Source of the DNA: Ryuthela nishihirai
Lineage: Eukaryota > Arthropoda > Arachnida > Araneae > Heptathelidae
Assembly: GCA_038380435.1 (NCBI GenBank)
Contig: JAWZYU010000010.1
Coordinates: 44,488,135-44,552,134, forward strand
DNA: 64,000 nucleotides
Reading direction: 5' to 3'
Below are positions 22,297-32,661 of this stretch, in pieces (the stretch's first letter is position 1; every line of letters begins with the position of its first letter). The position numbers and the translations under genes are program-made. Below the pieces are notes generated by a model that did no database searches, was not told the DNA's origin, and saw only the letters and a list, made by a program, of their open reading frames with translations.

Positions 22297-23600
22297 CTAT
22301 TGCAATGAAAGAAAGAATCCTCTATTAACTCTCAGCAAACAAGAAAATAATCACTTTACACTAAAATAAATTTCCCCAACTATTTTTGTTAATTCCCTCA
22401 GTGGTATGTGTTAAATCTGAATGCAATACTGTGATGTCATCATCGACATTTAAAAATGTGTTCATAGAAAATATTTATTTCCGATATTTAAAGTAAACGT
22501 TTCGACATTAAGATAATGTTCAGATTTTTTTTTTCTTGCGTTCAGTTAAAAATTATGAAATTCATCAATCAAAACTTTAATTCCAAAGGAAACTGAAAAG
22601 GGCGAAACCTGAAAGTTAACTGAATTTCAGTGTTTACTATTTTGTTAAATGTTTTATATTTTTCTTTAACTGAAAGCTTTAAAATTAAGTTAGGAAGATA
22701 ATAAAGCAACAATTTTGCAAAAAGTATTCATTAAAGGTTTTAGGCAATGTACTTTTCTTTTTACGAAGTCAAATATCAGCACAACCCGATGGCTCATTTG
22801 CGACTATAATACAATTAAGGAGGGGAAAACGTGTAAAGAAAGTAAATGAAACTTTCAATAATGCTCTGCAAGTTACAGAGAGTTTTAGATTTATTTATTA
22901 GCAATGTTCGAATACAGAAATCACATTAATGATTTTAATGTCGGGAATTTAAATTACCAATTTGAACGTTTGATTTTTCGATTTCGGCACTTATGCATTT
23001 GCTTGTTTGAGGAAAATATTTTCACATTTTACGAAGCATAATTTCGCACAGCCTTTTAAATGACGGCAGCTGCTAAGGTTAAATGTGTTTTGGAAACATT
23101 TGTAGCTACGTAGCATTTGACTTCTTGTCAATTTTGTATGAATGTTTTTTCGACGTATTCGTAATAAAATTCCCAAAGGCAAATAATATTGAGATGACTG
23201 ATGAAAAATTAATTTACTAAATGGAAATATGAGGAAGAAATTAAATTTTGTATTCTTTTATTTAAAACTGGGTGTGATGACACGAAAAATCCTTAACGCC
23301 AGTCATTTACTTTGAAATCTAGTTTTTATTTGGACTAGCTTCCATTGATTTCCTCTACATCTGCATTCAGATTTATGGATTTCATTGATTTCTTTCCCAT
23401 TTTAACACGATTTGTGAGCGACTTTTTTCATTTTAACACGACTAACGAGTAACTCGGGTAATAAATAAGACAAGACCAGAAATCACATCTTCAAGCATGA
23501 AATAAAGAAGTCCAAGTATTCGCCAAAAAAAGTTTGCATCTAAAACCTAAATACTGTTAACCTAAAAATCTAACCTATACACTCATTTTTCTACATTTAG
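22297..23600. other. No gene recognised
   Basis: AT-rich sequence. It ends in a short (TAA)n stretch at 23602-23619, just before the retrotransposon fragment. Confidence 0.5.
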
Positions 23601-23621
23601 TAAATAATAATAATAATAACT

Positions 23622-24195
23622 GAAAATTCAAAATGTCGACTTTGTCAGCAAAAAGATGAAACTGTGTCTCATCTTATTTGTGAATGCAGCAAAATTGCAC
23701 AAACAGACTATAAGAACAGGCATGATAGAGTTGCGAAGTTGATCCACTGGTCTTTATGCAAAAAATACAATTTGCCAGTATCAGAGAAATCGTCGGAACA
23801 TCAGGTAGAGAAGGTGGTTGAAAATGACCAAGATAAGATCCTGTGGGACTTTAGAATCCAAACTGATCGACATCTCGAACATAATACACCAGATATAACT
23901 GTAATTGAAAATAGAAAAGTGGGGATAGTAGTCATTGCAATTCCAGGTGATGCCCGAATTGAGGAACAAGAAAAAATGACTAAATATAGAGATTTAGCAA
24001 TTGAAGTTACTAGACTGTGGGCTAAACATACTTCTGTTGTCCCCGTTGTCATCGGGGCCCTTGGCACAATTTAAAAAAAAATTATAAACCATCTGAAGAA
24101 GCTGCAGATTTCTGATATAAAATCCTCAGAACTGCAAAAGACAGCACTACTTGGAACTACATACATCTTACGACGATACCTAGTTGATACTTAGG
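23622..24195 (+). pseudogene. C-terminal end of a non-LTR retrotransposon with restriction-like endonuclease
   Basis: The open frame carries a CCHC zinc knuckle (CRLC...ETVSHLICEC). It is followed by RHDRVAKLIHW, ILWDFRIQTD, and a PD-based endonuclease core (TPDITVIENRK...VIAIPGD). It ends with VVPVVIGALGTI and a region containing ELQKTALLGTTYILRR. This layout is that of single-ORF LINEs with a C-terminal restriction-like endonuclease (R2/R4/NeSL groups). Only the last ~190 codons remain, so it is strongly 5'-truncated. An in-frame stop at 24072-24074 breaks the final ~40 codons. The acidic residue expected before VAIPGD in the endonuclease core appears to be lost (VVIAIPGD). Its start abuts a (TAA)n run. 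Confidence 0.85.
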
Positions 24196-25841
24196 TCTCA
24201 GGCTGAAACTTGTTTCAACTCAAACCGCCAGCAAATGATTTTTTTGTTTCTTTTTTGTGTCATTGACTGTGTTTCGAATATTTCGATTATATGTGTATAA
24301 TAATTAATTATCTGTTCTGTCTACTTACCTTAAAGTGCTAATTAATTGTTATAATATGTATTAATATAATATATAATATGAACGTTAGTCAAAATTTATC
24401 ACTTAATAATAGACCTTAAAAGTTGCTCTCTGGATTTTGGCAAGGGAATGAAGTAAGGAGATTTTATATTAAAAGAAAATAATACGTACGCGCATATATT
24501 ATATTTCTTATCTCACATTTAATTTGTAAAGTACAAAACACCATTTCACTGCTGTAAAGTTAATATCTTATATTTTCACTGATAAATATCCAGTATTTAA
24601 TGTACTCTCATTTCTAATTTCAGATGAAGTATTAAATTTCCATTTTCTTCATGTGATCAAGCTATAATTACAGAAAAAGGTACCTGAAGAACTGTGAATT
24701 TTGGGAAATCATCCCCAAAGATCCTTAAAATTTTACACATCAGTATAAGTGATGGAGAGCTATTAATTTATGCTTTTCAGACATAAGCTTTCAACTTCAA
24801 ACGTTTTCATTCCAATTTCTCATAACAGAAAATTTTTTTACACAAATAAGACGTTTCTTCGTAAAATGTGTCTTTGCAAATTAGAATTGTAAGTGACCTT
24901 TTTCATCCTAGATGGTAGGGAAAAATCTCGGAACAGTTTTATCCCCCCAAAAACGGGAAATGTTTCTTTCGGGAAGGTAAATTTGATACATAATGTCTAG
25001 TAGTACATTTTGGAAGTTTCGCTGTCCGAGCATTCTGCAGTATCTGAGAAGTTTTTCGTCTTCGATTTAACATAGTAAATGGCAAAATTAAAAGAAAAAA
25101 CGGGACGTGTACGTTTAAAACCGTAGTAGGATCAAAGAAGGGTCCAAGTTAGATTTCGAACAACATATAAAGTAATTTTTGGCCATCCGTAAAAACTCAA
25201 CCAATTTAAGACTTCAATATATCAAGACGTTATTGAGATAGTAAAAAGATACAATTGGATAACATCATCGGATGCGTGGACAAAAAATTTTGATAGGAAA
25301 AAGTTTTAAAAATATCAATGAAATGAAGTAACTAAACATTGGATGAGTTAGAAATTATAATAACATTTAAAACAATATTGCATTAATACTGTTAAATCAA
25401 GAATCTATTATACACTAGGTGACCATTTTATTAGGAAAAGATCAGTGTAAGTGAAAAAGAATCAAATTTAAAACTCCATTCTTTTTTTATCCCTTATTTT
25501 ATGAAGACTAGTCTGTTTTCGTTCCTCATCAATGTAGAGGGGACCATTTTTCTCTGATGCTCTTTTAATTTGCATGTTATCTTTTAAAATTATAGAGTGC
25601 ATAATTTTTTTTATCGTGTAATAAAAACTTAACAGTAGATCTGAAAACGTACTTTAATTTTAATTCGATAATTTCCGAAGATTTCAGATTGATGTTATCA
25701 TAACTGTTCTGATGACGGAGATTACGTGCTAATTTCTTGGTACTGTGTTTTCCCAAAATGATTATGAAAAGATATGATTTCATAAAAAAAAATAAAATTT
25801 AAAGGATCTAAGGCAGAAAAATGCTCCTAATAAAATATATT
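24196..25841. other. No gene recognised; one MITE-like terminus
   Basis: AT-rich. The sequence CACTAGGTGACCATTTTATT near 25416, preceded by TATA, resembles the left end of the MITE at 16651. I could not find a matching right end. The 68-codon minus frame at 25577-25783 has no motif. Confidence 0.45.
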
Positions 25842-26095
25842 TAAATTGATGAAATGATAAGCAGAAAAATATTGGTTTTGTCGTGAGTGGAATTCGAACC
25901 CACGTTTCCTACTAACATGCCAGATATGCTAAACACTACACAATCGTCGGCTAACGTTATTTTTCTTGAACTAGTGTGAGTTACTAAGAGACGTGTGTTC
26001 GAATCCCACTCACAGCAAAAATAAATTTTTTCAGCTTATTATTTTGATGAATTCTATGTCTACAGGAACTCCTGTGATACTTTACTACTGAAATA
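25842..26095. repeat. SINE-C head-to-head inverted dimer (locus 2)
   Basis: The left half is a complete minus-strand SINE-C unit (GAGTGGAATTCGAACCC, ACATGCCAGATATGCTAAAC, TCGTCGGCTAACG). The right half is a partial plus-strand unit (GTGTTCGAATCCCACTCAC, TTTTTTCAGCTTATTATTTT). Reverse-complementing this locus gives the same order, partial then full, as locus 1 at 5765-6062, including the asymmetric centre. Confidence 0.75.
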
Positions 26096-27251
26096 TTAAA
26101 TTGTTTTCACCAAAAATAAGAAATTCAAAGCATACCTGATTTAGGCATCATCTAATTTTTAGAAGAAATCCGACAATTTCAAATGTGGCAAATTTTGTGA
26201 AAACGGGAATGAAAGTCAAAATACCATTCTCCGTGGTAATGTAAAGGATAAATCAGCTCTATAAAACTGGAACACGTATCATCTCTGGAGAATGTGGGAT
26301 GTTCGTTTTCAAACAGGATGAAATTTTCAGTTTTCTGACTTATGCATCTTTTAACAGCCATATATCGAACTACTGGATGACTGAGGAAATGCAAATAGCA
26401 ATATGTTATTAGTAGTTATACACCACAAAAGAATTTGTTAAAAACTTTACCTCTGAAAAACAAACAAAAAAAAACTGCGTTTTCCCGTTTTTTTCGGGTA
26501 ACGGGTGAAACAGCTGCTTACCAAAACCTACTTGCTATTCCACTGGTAGTAAATTACTCAACCTTCAAACTCTACCACCGAAATGTCAATTTTTTTTCAT
26601 AAATAGATCGTTTACAATAGCCGTTTAAAGTTTTTTATTTTGCACATTTGGCACCCTCGAACGACACAAATTAATATGTTCTGGAGGATTTGAAAAATAA
26701 GAATCTTAATGGTTCATAAATACCTACCGAACTCGAAAAAAGAATTTTCCATTTATCTCTTGAAACCAAAAGTTCCATCCGCACCCGGGGGTAAAGAGGC
26801 AAAGTATTAATATCAATGTAAGCCTCTTCCCCATCACATTCTACCACTAAATTTTCAAATTTTTAGTTTGCATATTCGTTTACTCACTTTAGTAAAATGC
26901 GAAACGCTGTATTTCATCTATGCATACTCAACCCAAAAATAATTTCTCATTTATCTTTAAAAACAACAAAGTTGAAAGTCTACTGACAGACAACAAAGCG
27001 GAAATATTAACTAGTTTAAAAAAAAAAACGCTAAAAGGAAACCATGCAGTTTAGGTATCAGTATCCATTTGCAATTTCAAACGTTTAGCGCGTAATTTAA
27101 TATTGCAGCGAAACAAAAATGAAAACAAATCTTAATAAACAAATTCTTTACGAAGTAAAACATATCTGTGTAATAAACTAGAAATGAAACAAAAATTTGA
27201 CATGAAAACAAATAAAAACTATTTGTGAATTTAACTTTTTTTGTCATATAT
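26096..27251. other. No gene recognised
   Basis: AT-rich. The 71-codon minus frame (26179-26394) has no recognised motif. No repeats were identified. Confidence 0.5.
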
Positions 27252-27261
27252 GCCCAAGAAA

Positions 27262-27466
27262 GCCGTCCCGTGGCCGAGTGGTTAGCGCGCTTGGCTACTG
27301 ATCTACGGGACCTGGGTTCGAGCCCCGGGTAAGGCATGGATGTTCGTGTTGTTTTTCTGCTGAGGTCCTGCCATCCTCTCAGATCTTCTACTGTGGCATA
27401 TAAACTGACAGGCTCCTGTCAGACCTCTGTGGCAAGCAGCTGCTTGAGGGGGTATTTATTTTATAA
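27262..27466 (+). repeat. SINE-B, intact full-length copy
   Basis: 205 bp, with A box TGGCCGAGTGG (27271-27281), B box GGTTCGAGCCC (27315-27325), the CTGACAGGCTCCTGTCAG hairpin and an AT-rich tail TATTTATTTTATA. A perfect 10-bp TSD GCCCAAGAAA flanks it at 27252-27261 and 27467-27476. The tRNA-like head would be transcribed by Pol III. It lacks the features of a functional tRNA gene because the body continues without a terminator. Confidence 0.95.
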
Positions 27467-27476
27467 GCCCAAGAAA

Positions 27477-28328
27477 TACAAGTCAAAGCGACACTTTAAA
27501 TTCATCAAAACTTAGCGAAAAATAATTATCGGTTTCAAACACCTTCATGCCTCATTTTAGAATATTGGGTTCATTCAAGATGTAATTATTATTACCAATA
27601 CGTGAATAACATTAGTCGCTAATAAGTTTGCCCTTGCATTAGAATGCTCGTCTCTTCCCATCGCAGAAAACGTTCTCTTGTATACCACATATCGAACAAG
27701 CGGCGTTCAATTCATTCAGTCTCCACTCCCCATTCCTCGTTACTGCCCATCCATTCATCCTCCCATCCTGACAGGGGGAATTGCCTCATCATTCCAAGTA
27801 GAGCCTTTGCCCAGTGGAATGGTATATGAGGAAAAGACTATAGTGAGTTGTTTATAGAGAAGAGGAAACGAAGATGCCAAAAGAGGTAGGAAGATTTAGG
27901 GAAAGTTTCGGCACAAATTACCAAGATTTATAGCAAGCTTTATGGTTCATAGTGTGATGGAATGCGTAATATATTTTCCTCAGCAGAAAGCATTTAGCGG
28001 TTCATCAACTACAAAGCATAATTCTTGACCATTTTCGTGAACATCTTGAATAGTTGAATCAGAAAACGAAAAGAACTAGAAATCAGGAAATCGTGAACAT
28101 CTTGAATAGTTGAATCAGATAACCAAATTTAATTCTTGAAATTGGATATTTGTTATCAATTCTGCATAACAAAATGAATTCTTTACATAAAATTATAATA
28201 AAAATATTATTCCAGATATTTAAAGGACTGATCCATTTATAATTATGGGACTTAATTATGGACATAATCGTGTGTTAAACAATACGCAAGGTGAATATCA
28301 CGAAATGTTTGCATCTGTCTTTTAATTT
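27477..28328. other. No gene; short direct repeat
   Basis: A 29-bp direct repeat around GAACATCTTGAATAGTTG occurs at 28035-28063 and again 56 bp later at 28091-28119. Otherwise nothing is recognised. Confidence 0.5.
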
Positions 28329-28440
28329 CAGTGGGTCTCTTTTCCCTGCTCAGTTCTGAGACCTTGGGATGTTTTAACACTTGCCATTTAGCTCGCTGTG
28401 GGCAAAAATGTGCTATTCACAGGTAAAACAACCCAACTCA
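28329..28440 (+). repeat. SINE-A 3' fragment
   Basis: CAGTGGGTCTCTTTTCCCTG through GCCATTTAGCTCGCTGTGGG to tail GGTAAAACAACCCAACTC is a 5'-truncated, diverged copy. Confidence 0.8.
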
Positions 28441-28514
28441 TTCTCTGGTTAGTTGTGGGAGCATTTTAGATAATAGAATAACAACTATGGATTTTTGGTT
28501 TGAGTTTACAAATG

Positions 28515-28690
28515 TCCGCAAATCCCTCTCTGACCTCGGTGAAAAAGGGAACACGGTTGGTAAGCTTCCATCTGTCTCCTAACAGTTGTCCAGTAGTTCA
28601 CCTTCCCAGTGGAGGTCGATGTGAACCGGCCATTTAAACTATCGTGCATGCAAAAATACCACTCAGACCTACAGCAAACCAACCTACTAT
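28515..28690 (+). repeat. SINE-A 3' fragment, very diverged
   Basis: AGCTTCCATCTGTCTCCTAA, GTGAACCGGCCATTTAAACT and ATACCACTCAGACCTA match the order of the SINE-A 3' half. The tail is degraded to ACAGCAAACCAACC. Confidence 0.65.
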
Positions 28691-29987
28691 TCATCATTCT
28701 TGGCTACCCAATATGTAACAGAGCAAGTCTGAAGAGGCCAATTAAAATTGTGGGAATAGTATTTGTTAGCATCGCGCAATATACGAAAGAAAAAAACACT
28801 TCAACAGATTAAAATGAGAATTATTTCGTTGTTAGACAATCATCATCTTCTTCCAATAAAGTACTATTCTAAGGACTTAAGAGACATCAATTCGTATGAC
28901 ATCAAATGCATCATTACCCATGGTCTATTAACGGAGAGATATCGATGCCGAAAAACGGAATGAAGCTTCTTACTTGGAAACAGAAGCAATTGATCCTCAA
29001 TAAGCTTCCCCTCTTCCATGAGAGAGTGGGAGGATGTCTGATAAGAAGAAGCGATTGTTTCTCCAAACAACGAAGAGGCCATCTCTCTTGTCATCTGCTC
29101 TGTCTGTCATCTACCAGTTACATAAGAACCATAATGCATTGCTTTCCTGGTATCGTTTCGATCAGTGATGCACAACATTAATGACTCTCCACCGCTTTTA
29201 TTGCAGAAATCTTCAATTTGCTACATGCAGATCAATTTTAGTGAATCTATTCCCCACTTTGTAAAATAATATGGATTTCTTAAAACACCAAAGAAGGATT
29301 GCCGGAAACTACACATCATTTGTTCAATGGAAATTTGCTCGACTAACATTTTATCCAAAGATTGAGAGGCCTAACAACATCTGATAGCACCTAACAACTG
29401 TTTGGTGCTATCAGAAGATAAATGATAATATAGAGTGTTTTATAGAAATATATTAGTATGTAAAACTGGTAACACCTATTAAAATATAAAAGTCATTTAA
29501 TAATTATATTAGAAGATACCGTAGTGTTTTAATAATCTAATTTCATCTTTCCTGTTAGAACTACTATTAATTTTTCTAAACTATATTTTATTAAAAATTA
29601 AAATATTTAAACTTTAAAACTTAAGTCGTGAATTGCATTTGCTTCCATTGGAGCGAAATTTGTCTAGCTAACTCTAGCTTATAGAAGTAAAAACCTAATT
29701 CAGCAAATAAATGGGAAAGATATACAATTTCTCAATGTAATATAACGTGATGGTTTCTCTGTAATACATGAATTTGTCACCTTTAGAGAGCATTGCAGTC
29801 GCCAGTTTACATTGCGTCTATGAAAGCTTGAGCTCTTCTCCCATAGTCACTCCTTAGTATAATAACAGTATTGGATGAACGAACGGCTGATCGAACGGGA
29901 GGACACAATGCATGTGGTTTTTCTACGGTGTGCTGACGTCTCCACGTGTACTAGCTTAATCATACAGATCAAATTATTTTGGTTCCC
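28691..29987. other. No gene recognised; small inverted repeat
   Basis: A perfect 12-bp inverted repeat (TCTGATAGCACC at 29380-29391 and its complement at 29404-29415) stands alone. Overlapping 76- and 91-codon frames on opposite strands at 28864-29181 show no motif. Confidence 0.5.
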
Positions 29988-29998
29988 TTTAATTCCAC

Positions 29999-30105
29999 GT
30001 CAACGGCCATACCAAGCTGAAAGCACCGGTTCTCGTCTGATCCCCGAAGTTAAGCAGCTTTGGGCGCGGTCAGTACTTGGGAGGGTGACCGCGTGCAGTT
30101 GACAA
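29999..30105 (+). pseudogene. 5S rRNA retro-copy with internal deletion
   Basis: The sequence follows animal 5S rRNA from the first base: CAACGGCCATACCA, GAAAGCACCGGTTCTCGTC, GAAGTTAAGCAGC, GGGCGCGGTCAGTACTTGG. Near the 3' end GGGTGACCGC runs directly into GTG, so roughly 11-13 bases of the loop E/helix area (the usual TGGGAATACCGC segment) are missing. At about 107 nt it is shorter than the ~120 nt of functional 5S. It is part of a retroposed chimera and not in a 5S tandem array, so I call it a pseudogene. The internal Pol III control region is partly preserved. Confidence 0.85.
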
Positions 30106-30116
30106 TTTTTTTTTTT

Positions 30117-30328
30117 GACCGTCCTATGGCCGAGTGGTTAGCGCGCTTGGCTAGTGATCTAAGGGACCTGGGTTCGAGCCCCGGGGTAAGGCATGGCTGT
30201 TTGTATCGTTTTTTTGCTGAGGTCCTGCCATCCTCTCAGACCTTCTACTATGGCATATAAACTGACAGGCTCCTGTCAGACCTCTGTGGCAAGCAGCTGC
30301 TTGAGGGGGTATTTATTTTTATTTTATT
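30117..30328 (+). repeat. SINE-B joined to the 5S copy
   Basis: Begins GACCGTCCTATGGCCGAGTG. It has B box GGTTCGAGCCC, the CTGACAGG/CCTGTCAG hairpin and a long TATTTATTTTTATTTTATTT tail. It is close to the copy at 27262-27466, so the chimera is not ancient. Confidence 0.93.
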
Positions 30329-30629
30329 TTTAATTCCACAGATATTTGACCGAATGGTCCCAAATCTCGCACGCGATTTCCCAATGTGTTGCCCCGTGTT
30401 GGGTTAAACAAGGAATCACTACGTGAAATGGGACGGAATTGATGCCCTTGGGAATGTGGGGGATGTGGCAATGGAGGATGGCGCTGCCATCTGCATAGTT
30501 TTCTAGACAAAGATGGGTAAATATGTAAGACTACGTAGTGAAATTGAGAGTCGCGTTAGTGACCGACACCAGTGCCACCTGCTACAGTAGTATGGGTTAG
30601 TACATACGTAGAAAAATTTCCTCGATTTA

Positions 30630-31018
30630 AGGAGCGGCAGGGGGTCAGTCGGTATCGCGCCAGGCTCGTAATCTGCTATTCTCAGGGTAGAGACACTGTT
30701 GGTCGACGTTGAGAATTATCTCCGCAAAACTCCATGCTCTGCACATGGTCATAAGGGGGCATCGATGGGCTTGGAAAGACTGTCGTCCGTCGGATGGGAC
30801 ATTAAACTGTGGCCCGTGTACGGGAGAGCTATAACTTGAGCACGTTAATGAACACTCTGGATGGCCTTGACGGGAGGCTACCATCTGTCTCCCATCAGAT
30901 GTTTCGATGTGTGCCTTTCCCCCCAGCCTTCTCTGAGCTTTCGGGGTTTTTGTGACCTGCCCATTTAGATCATTGTGTGCGAAAGACTGCCGCTCAAAGA
31001 TAAAACAACATAACCCAA
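30630..31018 (+). repeat. SINE-A, moderately diverged copy
   Basis: Head GGGTCAGTCGGTATCGCGCC, damaged B box (GGGTAGAGAC for GGTTCGAGTC), body GGCCTTGACGGGAGGCTACC and tail GATAAAACAACATAACCC. The broken B box suggests it cannot be transcribed from its own promoter. Confidence 0.88.
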
Positions 31019-31225
31019 TCCTCGCATTTAATCGAGCGTTCAAAAATATTCCAAATGCACTATATTTAATGAATTTACGTAACTTACTATTCGTCATCCT
31101 TCAGAAATGCACCGAAGAGCCAAAGCATTATGACCAGCGCATCTTTATGCAAATTGAAGCAATTGCATGTAAAGGACGGTTCGTGTGAAAGTCATGAAAC
31201 AGTATAAATAACACCTGATACTGAG

Positions 31226-31297
31226 CTCCGTTAATCAGTGTATTATTCTTGTTCTGTTAATCAGTGTTATCTTGTTCTGTTAATCAGTGTTATTGTT
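31226..31297. repeat. Short tandem repeat, ~24-bp unit
   Basis: Three copies of a unit built on TGTTAATCAGTGTTAT (first copy CCGTTAATCAGTGTATTAT). It lies within the probable remnant of a Tc1-like element, just upstream of its split transposase. Confidence 0.75.
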
Positions 31298-31336
31298 GTT
31301 CTTCAATGGAAAAGGCAACGGACTTTAGTGAGTTTG

Positions 31337-31722
31337 GGGGCGGGGGTGGCTCAGTCGGTAGCGCGCCAGGCTCGTAATCTGCAGTTCCCAGGTTCGAGTC
31401 CCAGCTGGGTCAGCGTTGAGATTTATCTCCGCAAAATTCCCCGCCCTGCCCACGGTCAGTAGGGGACACCGATGGGCTTGGAAAGGCCGCCGTCCGTCGG
31501 ATGGGACGTTAAGCCGTGGCCCCGTGTGCGGGAGAGCTATACCCTGTGCACGTTAAAGAACACGCTGGATGGCCTTGACGGGAGGCGACCATCTGTTTCC
31601 CAACAGCTGTTCCAGTGGGTCCCCTCCCCCAACCTTCTCTGAGCCTTTGGAGTCCTTGTGACCTGGCCATTTAGCCAATGGTGTGCCAAAAAGTGCCGCT
31701 CAGAGGTAAAACAACCCAACCC
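31337..31722 (+). repeat. SINE-A, young copy inserted in a Tc1-like remnant
   Basis: 386 bp and essentially the family consensus. A box is TGGCTCAGTCGG, B box GGTTCGAGTCC (31391-31401), tail GGTAAAACAACCCAAC. A perfect 12-bp TSD TTAGTGAGTTTG lies at 31325-31336 and 31723-31734. The tRNA-like head has an anticodon-loop-like CTCGTAA, suggesting a Thr(CGT)-type ancestor; this is inference. Confidence 0.96.
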
Positions 31723-31736
31723 TTAGTGAGTTTGAC

Positions 31737-31915
31737 AATGGCCAGACGACTGGGTCAGAGCATTTCTGAGACAGCAAGGCTTGTGGGGTGTTCACGGATA
31801 GTCGTGGTTAGTATCTTCAAAAAGTGATCCGAGGAGGAGAAAACCACGAACCGCTAGCAAGGTGTGGGACGACTATAGCTCATCGATGCTAGAGGTGAGC
31901 GACTCACCTCTAATT
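31737..31915 (+). pseudogene. Tc1-like transposase N-terminal fragment
   Basis: In one plus frame from ATGGCCAGACGA the translation has MARRLGQSISETARLVGCSR, a helix-turn-helix of the type found at the start of Tc1-like transposases. It continues as SEEEKTTNR, QGVGRL and LIDARGERLT separated by three in-frame stops. No DDE catalytic region follows, so it is a relic. The sequence before the SINE-A insertion (from about 31107, CACCGAAGAGCCAAAGC) probably belongs to the same element. Confidence 0.7.
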
Positions 31916-32433
31916 TGAATGCTGGTGACGGGAATAATGTGCTTTCTTCATTGGACACGTTTCGCGTACCCTTTATTCAAATTTGTTTCTGCGCTATGAA
32001 TTGTTAAAGTTATTAATGGAAAATGGAAGGACAAATTCGTTTCTTGCCAAACCTTTGGTCGGCTGAAGATAGTAGAGAAATAATACCCGTACTATAGTGT
32101 TCTCTCTGAACAATATACGAATATAATCACCCGCACAGCATCATGTAGCGATTCTGTTTTATGAAACTTTAATGTATAATATATCTTACTGCGGAAATAA
32201 AGAATGTGGTTAGCGAAGTGGGTTCTAGACACATGGTAAGTAATATGTGAGCGTATGTAATAAAGACAAAGCTGCAACGCGACATTCAGAAAAAAAATCC
32301 ACGGCGGGTAAGCGATGCAGGAAGACGCGTAGATATTCCATTGAGGAAAGAGGGAATAATTTCTATTCACTAAGTAATGAAGCTGTGCATTAAAAACACA
32401 ATTTATTTTATTATTAAAACGAATTGATGATTA
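31916..32433. other. No gene recognised
   Basis: The 92-codon minus frame at 32092-32370 has no recognised motif. No element is seen. Confidence 0.5.
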
Positions 32434-32661
32434 TTATTATTAAAACAAATACTTTCTATGTTAAATTTCTGTATTTTTTGCGAGTGGAAAGAATTTATTT
32501 TAATTTTTATTTTTTCTATTGTTTATTTATTTATTTATTCTTTGATTGATTTATTATTAAAACAAATACTTTCTATGTTAAATTTCTGTATTTTTTGCGA
32601 GTGGAAAGAATTTATTTTAATTTTTATTTTTTCTATTGTTTATTTATTTATTTATTCTTTG
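32434..32661 (+). repeat. 117-bp tandem duplication
   Basis: Two copies of a ~111-bp block spaced 117 bp apart (32434-32544 and 32551-32661), almost identical, ending in (TTTA)n. Because 117 is 39 codons, a 99-codon frame reads through both copies and repeats MLNFCIFCEWKEFILIF. The hydrophobic repeated peptide arises from T-rich sequence; I do not call it a gene. Confidence 0.85.

Larger units (their letters stand above)
29999..30328 (+). mobile_element. Chimeric retroposon: 5S rRNA + T11 + SINE-B
   Basis: One insertion comprises a 5S rRNA-like sequence (29999-30105), a run of 11 T (30106-30116) and a complete SINE-B (30117-30328). The same 11-bp TSD TTTAATTCCAC lies before the 5S part (29988-29998) and after the SINE-B tail (30329-30339), with no duplication at the internal junction. 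The two RNAs were therefore integrated together. The 5S part starts at the 5S 5' end and the SINE part starts at the tRNA-like 5' end. A likely cause is reverse transcription of SINE-B RNA followed by a template jump onto the U-tailed 3' end of 5S RNA. Confidence 0.85.

Noticed and set aside
29999..30105. A functional 5S rRNA gene
   Set aside because: About 11-13 bases are missing near loop E, and the copy lies inside a TSD-flanked retroposon, not a 5S array.
31337..31420. tRNA genes at the heads of SINE-A and SINE-B copies
   Set aside because: The heads have A and B boxes but are fused to conserved SINE bodies, flanked by TSDs, repeated many times and lack a terminator after the tRNA part.
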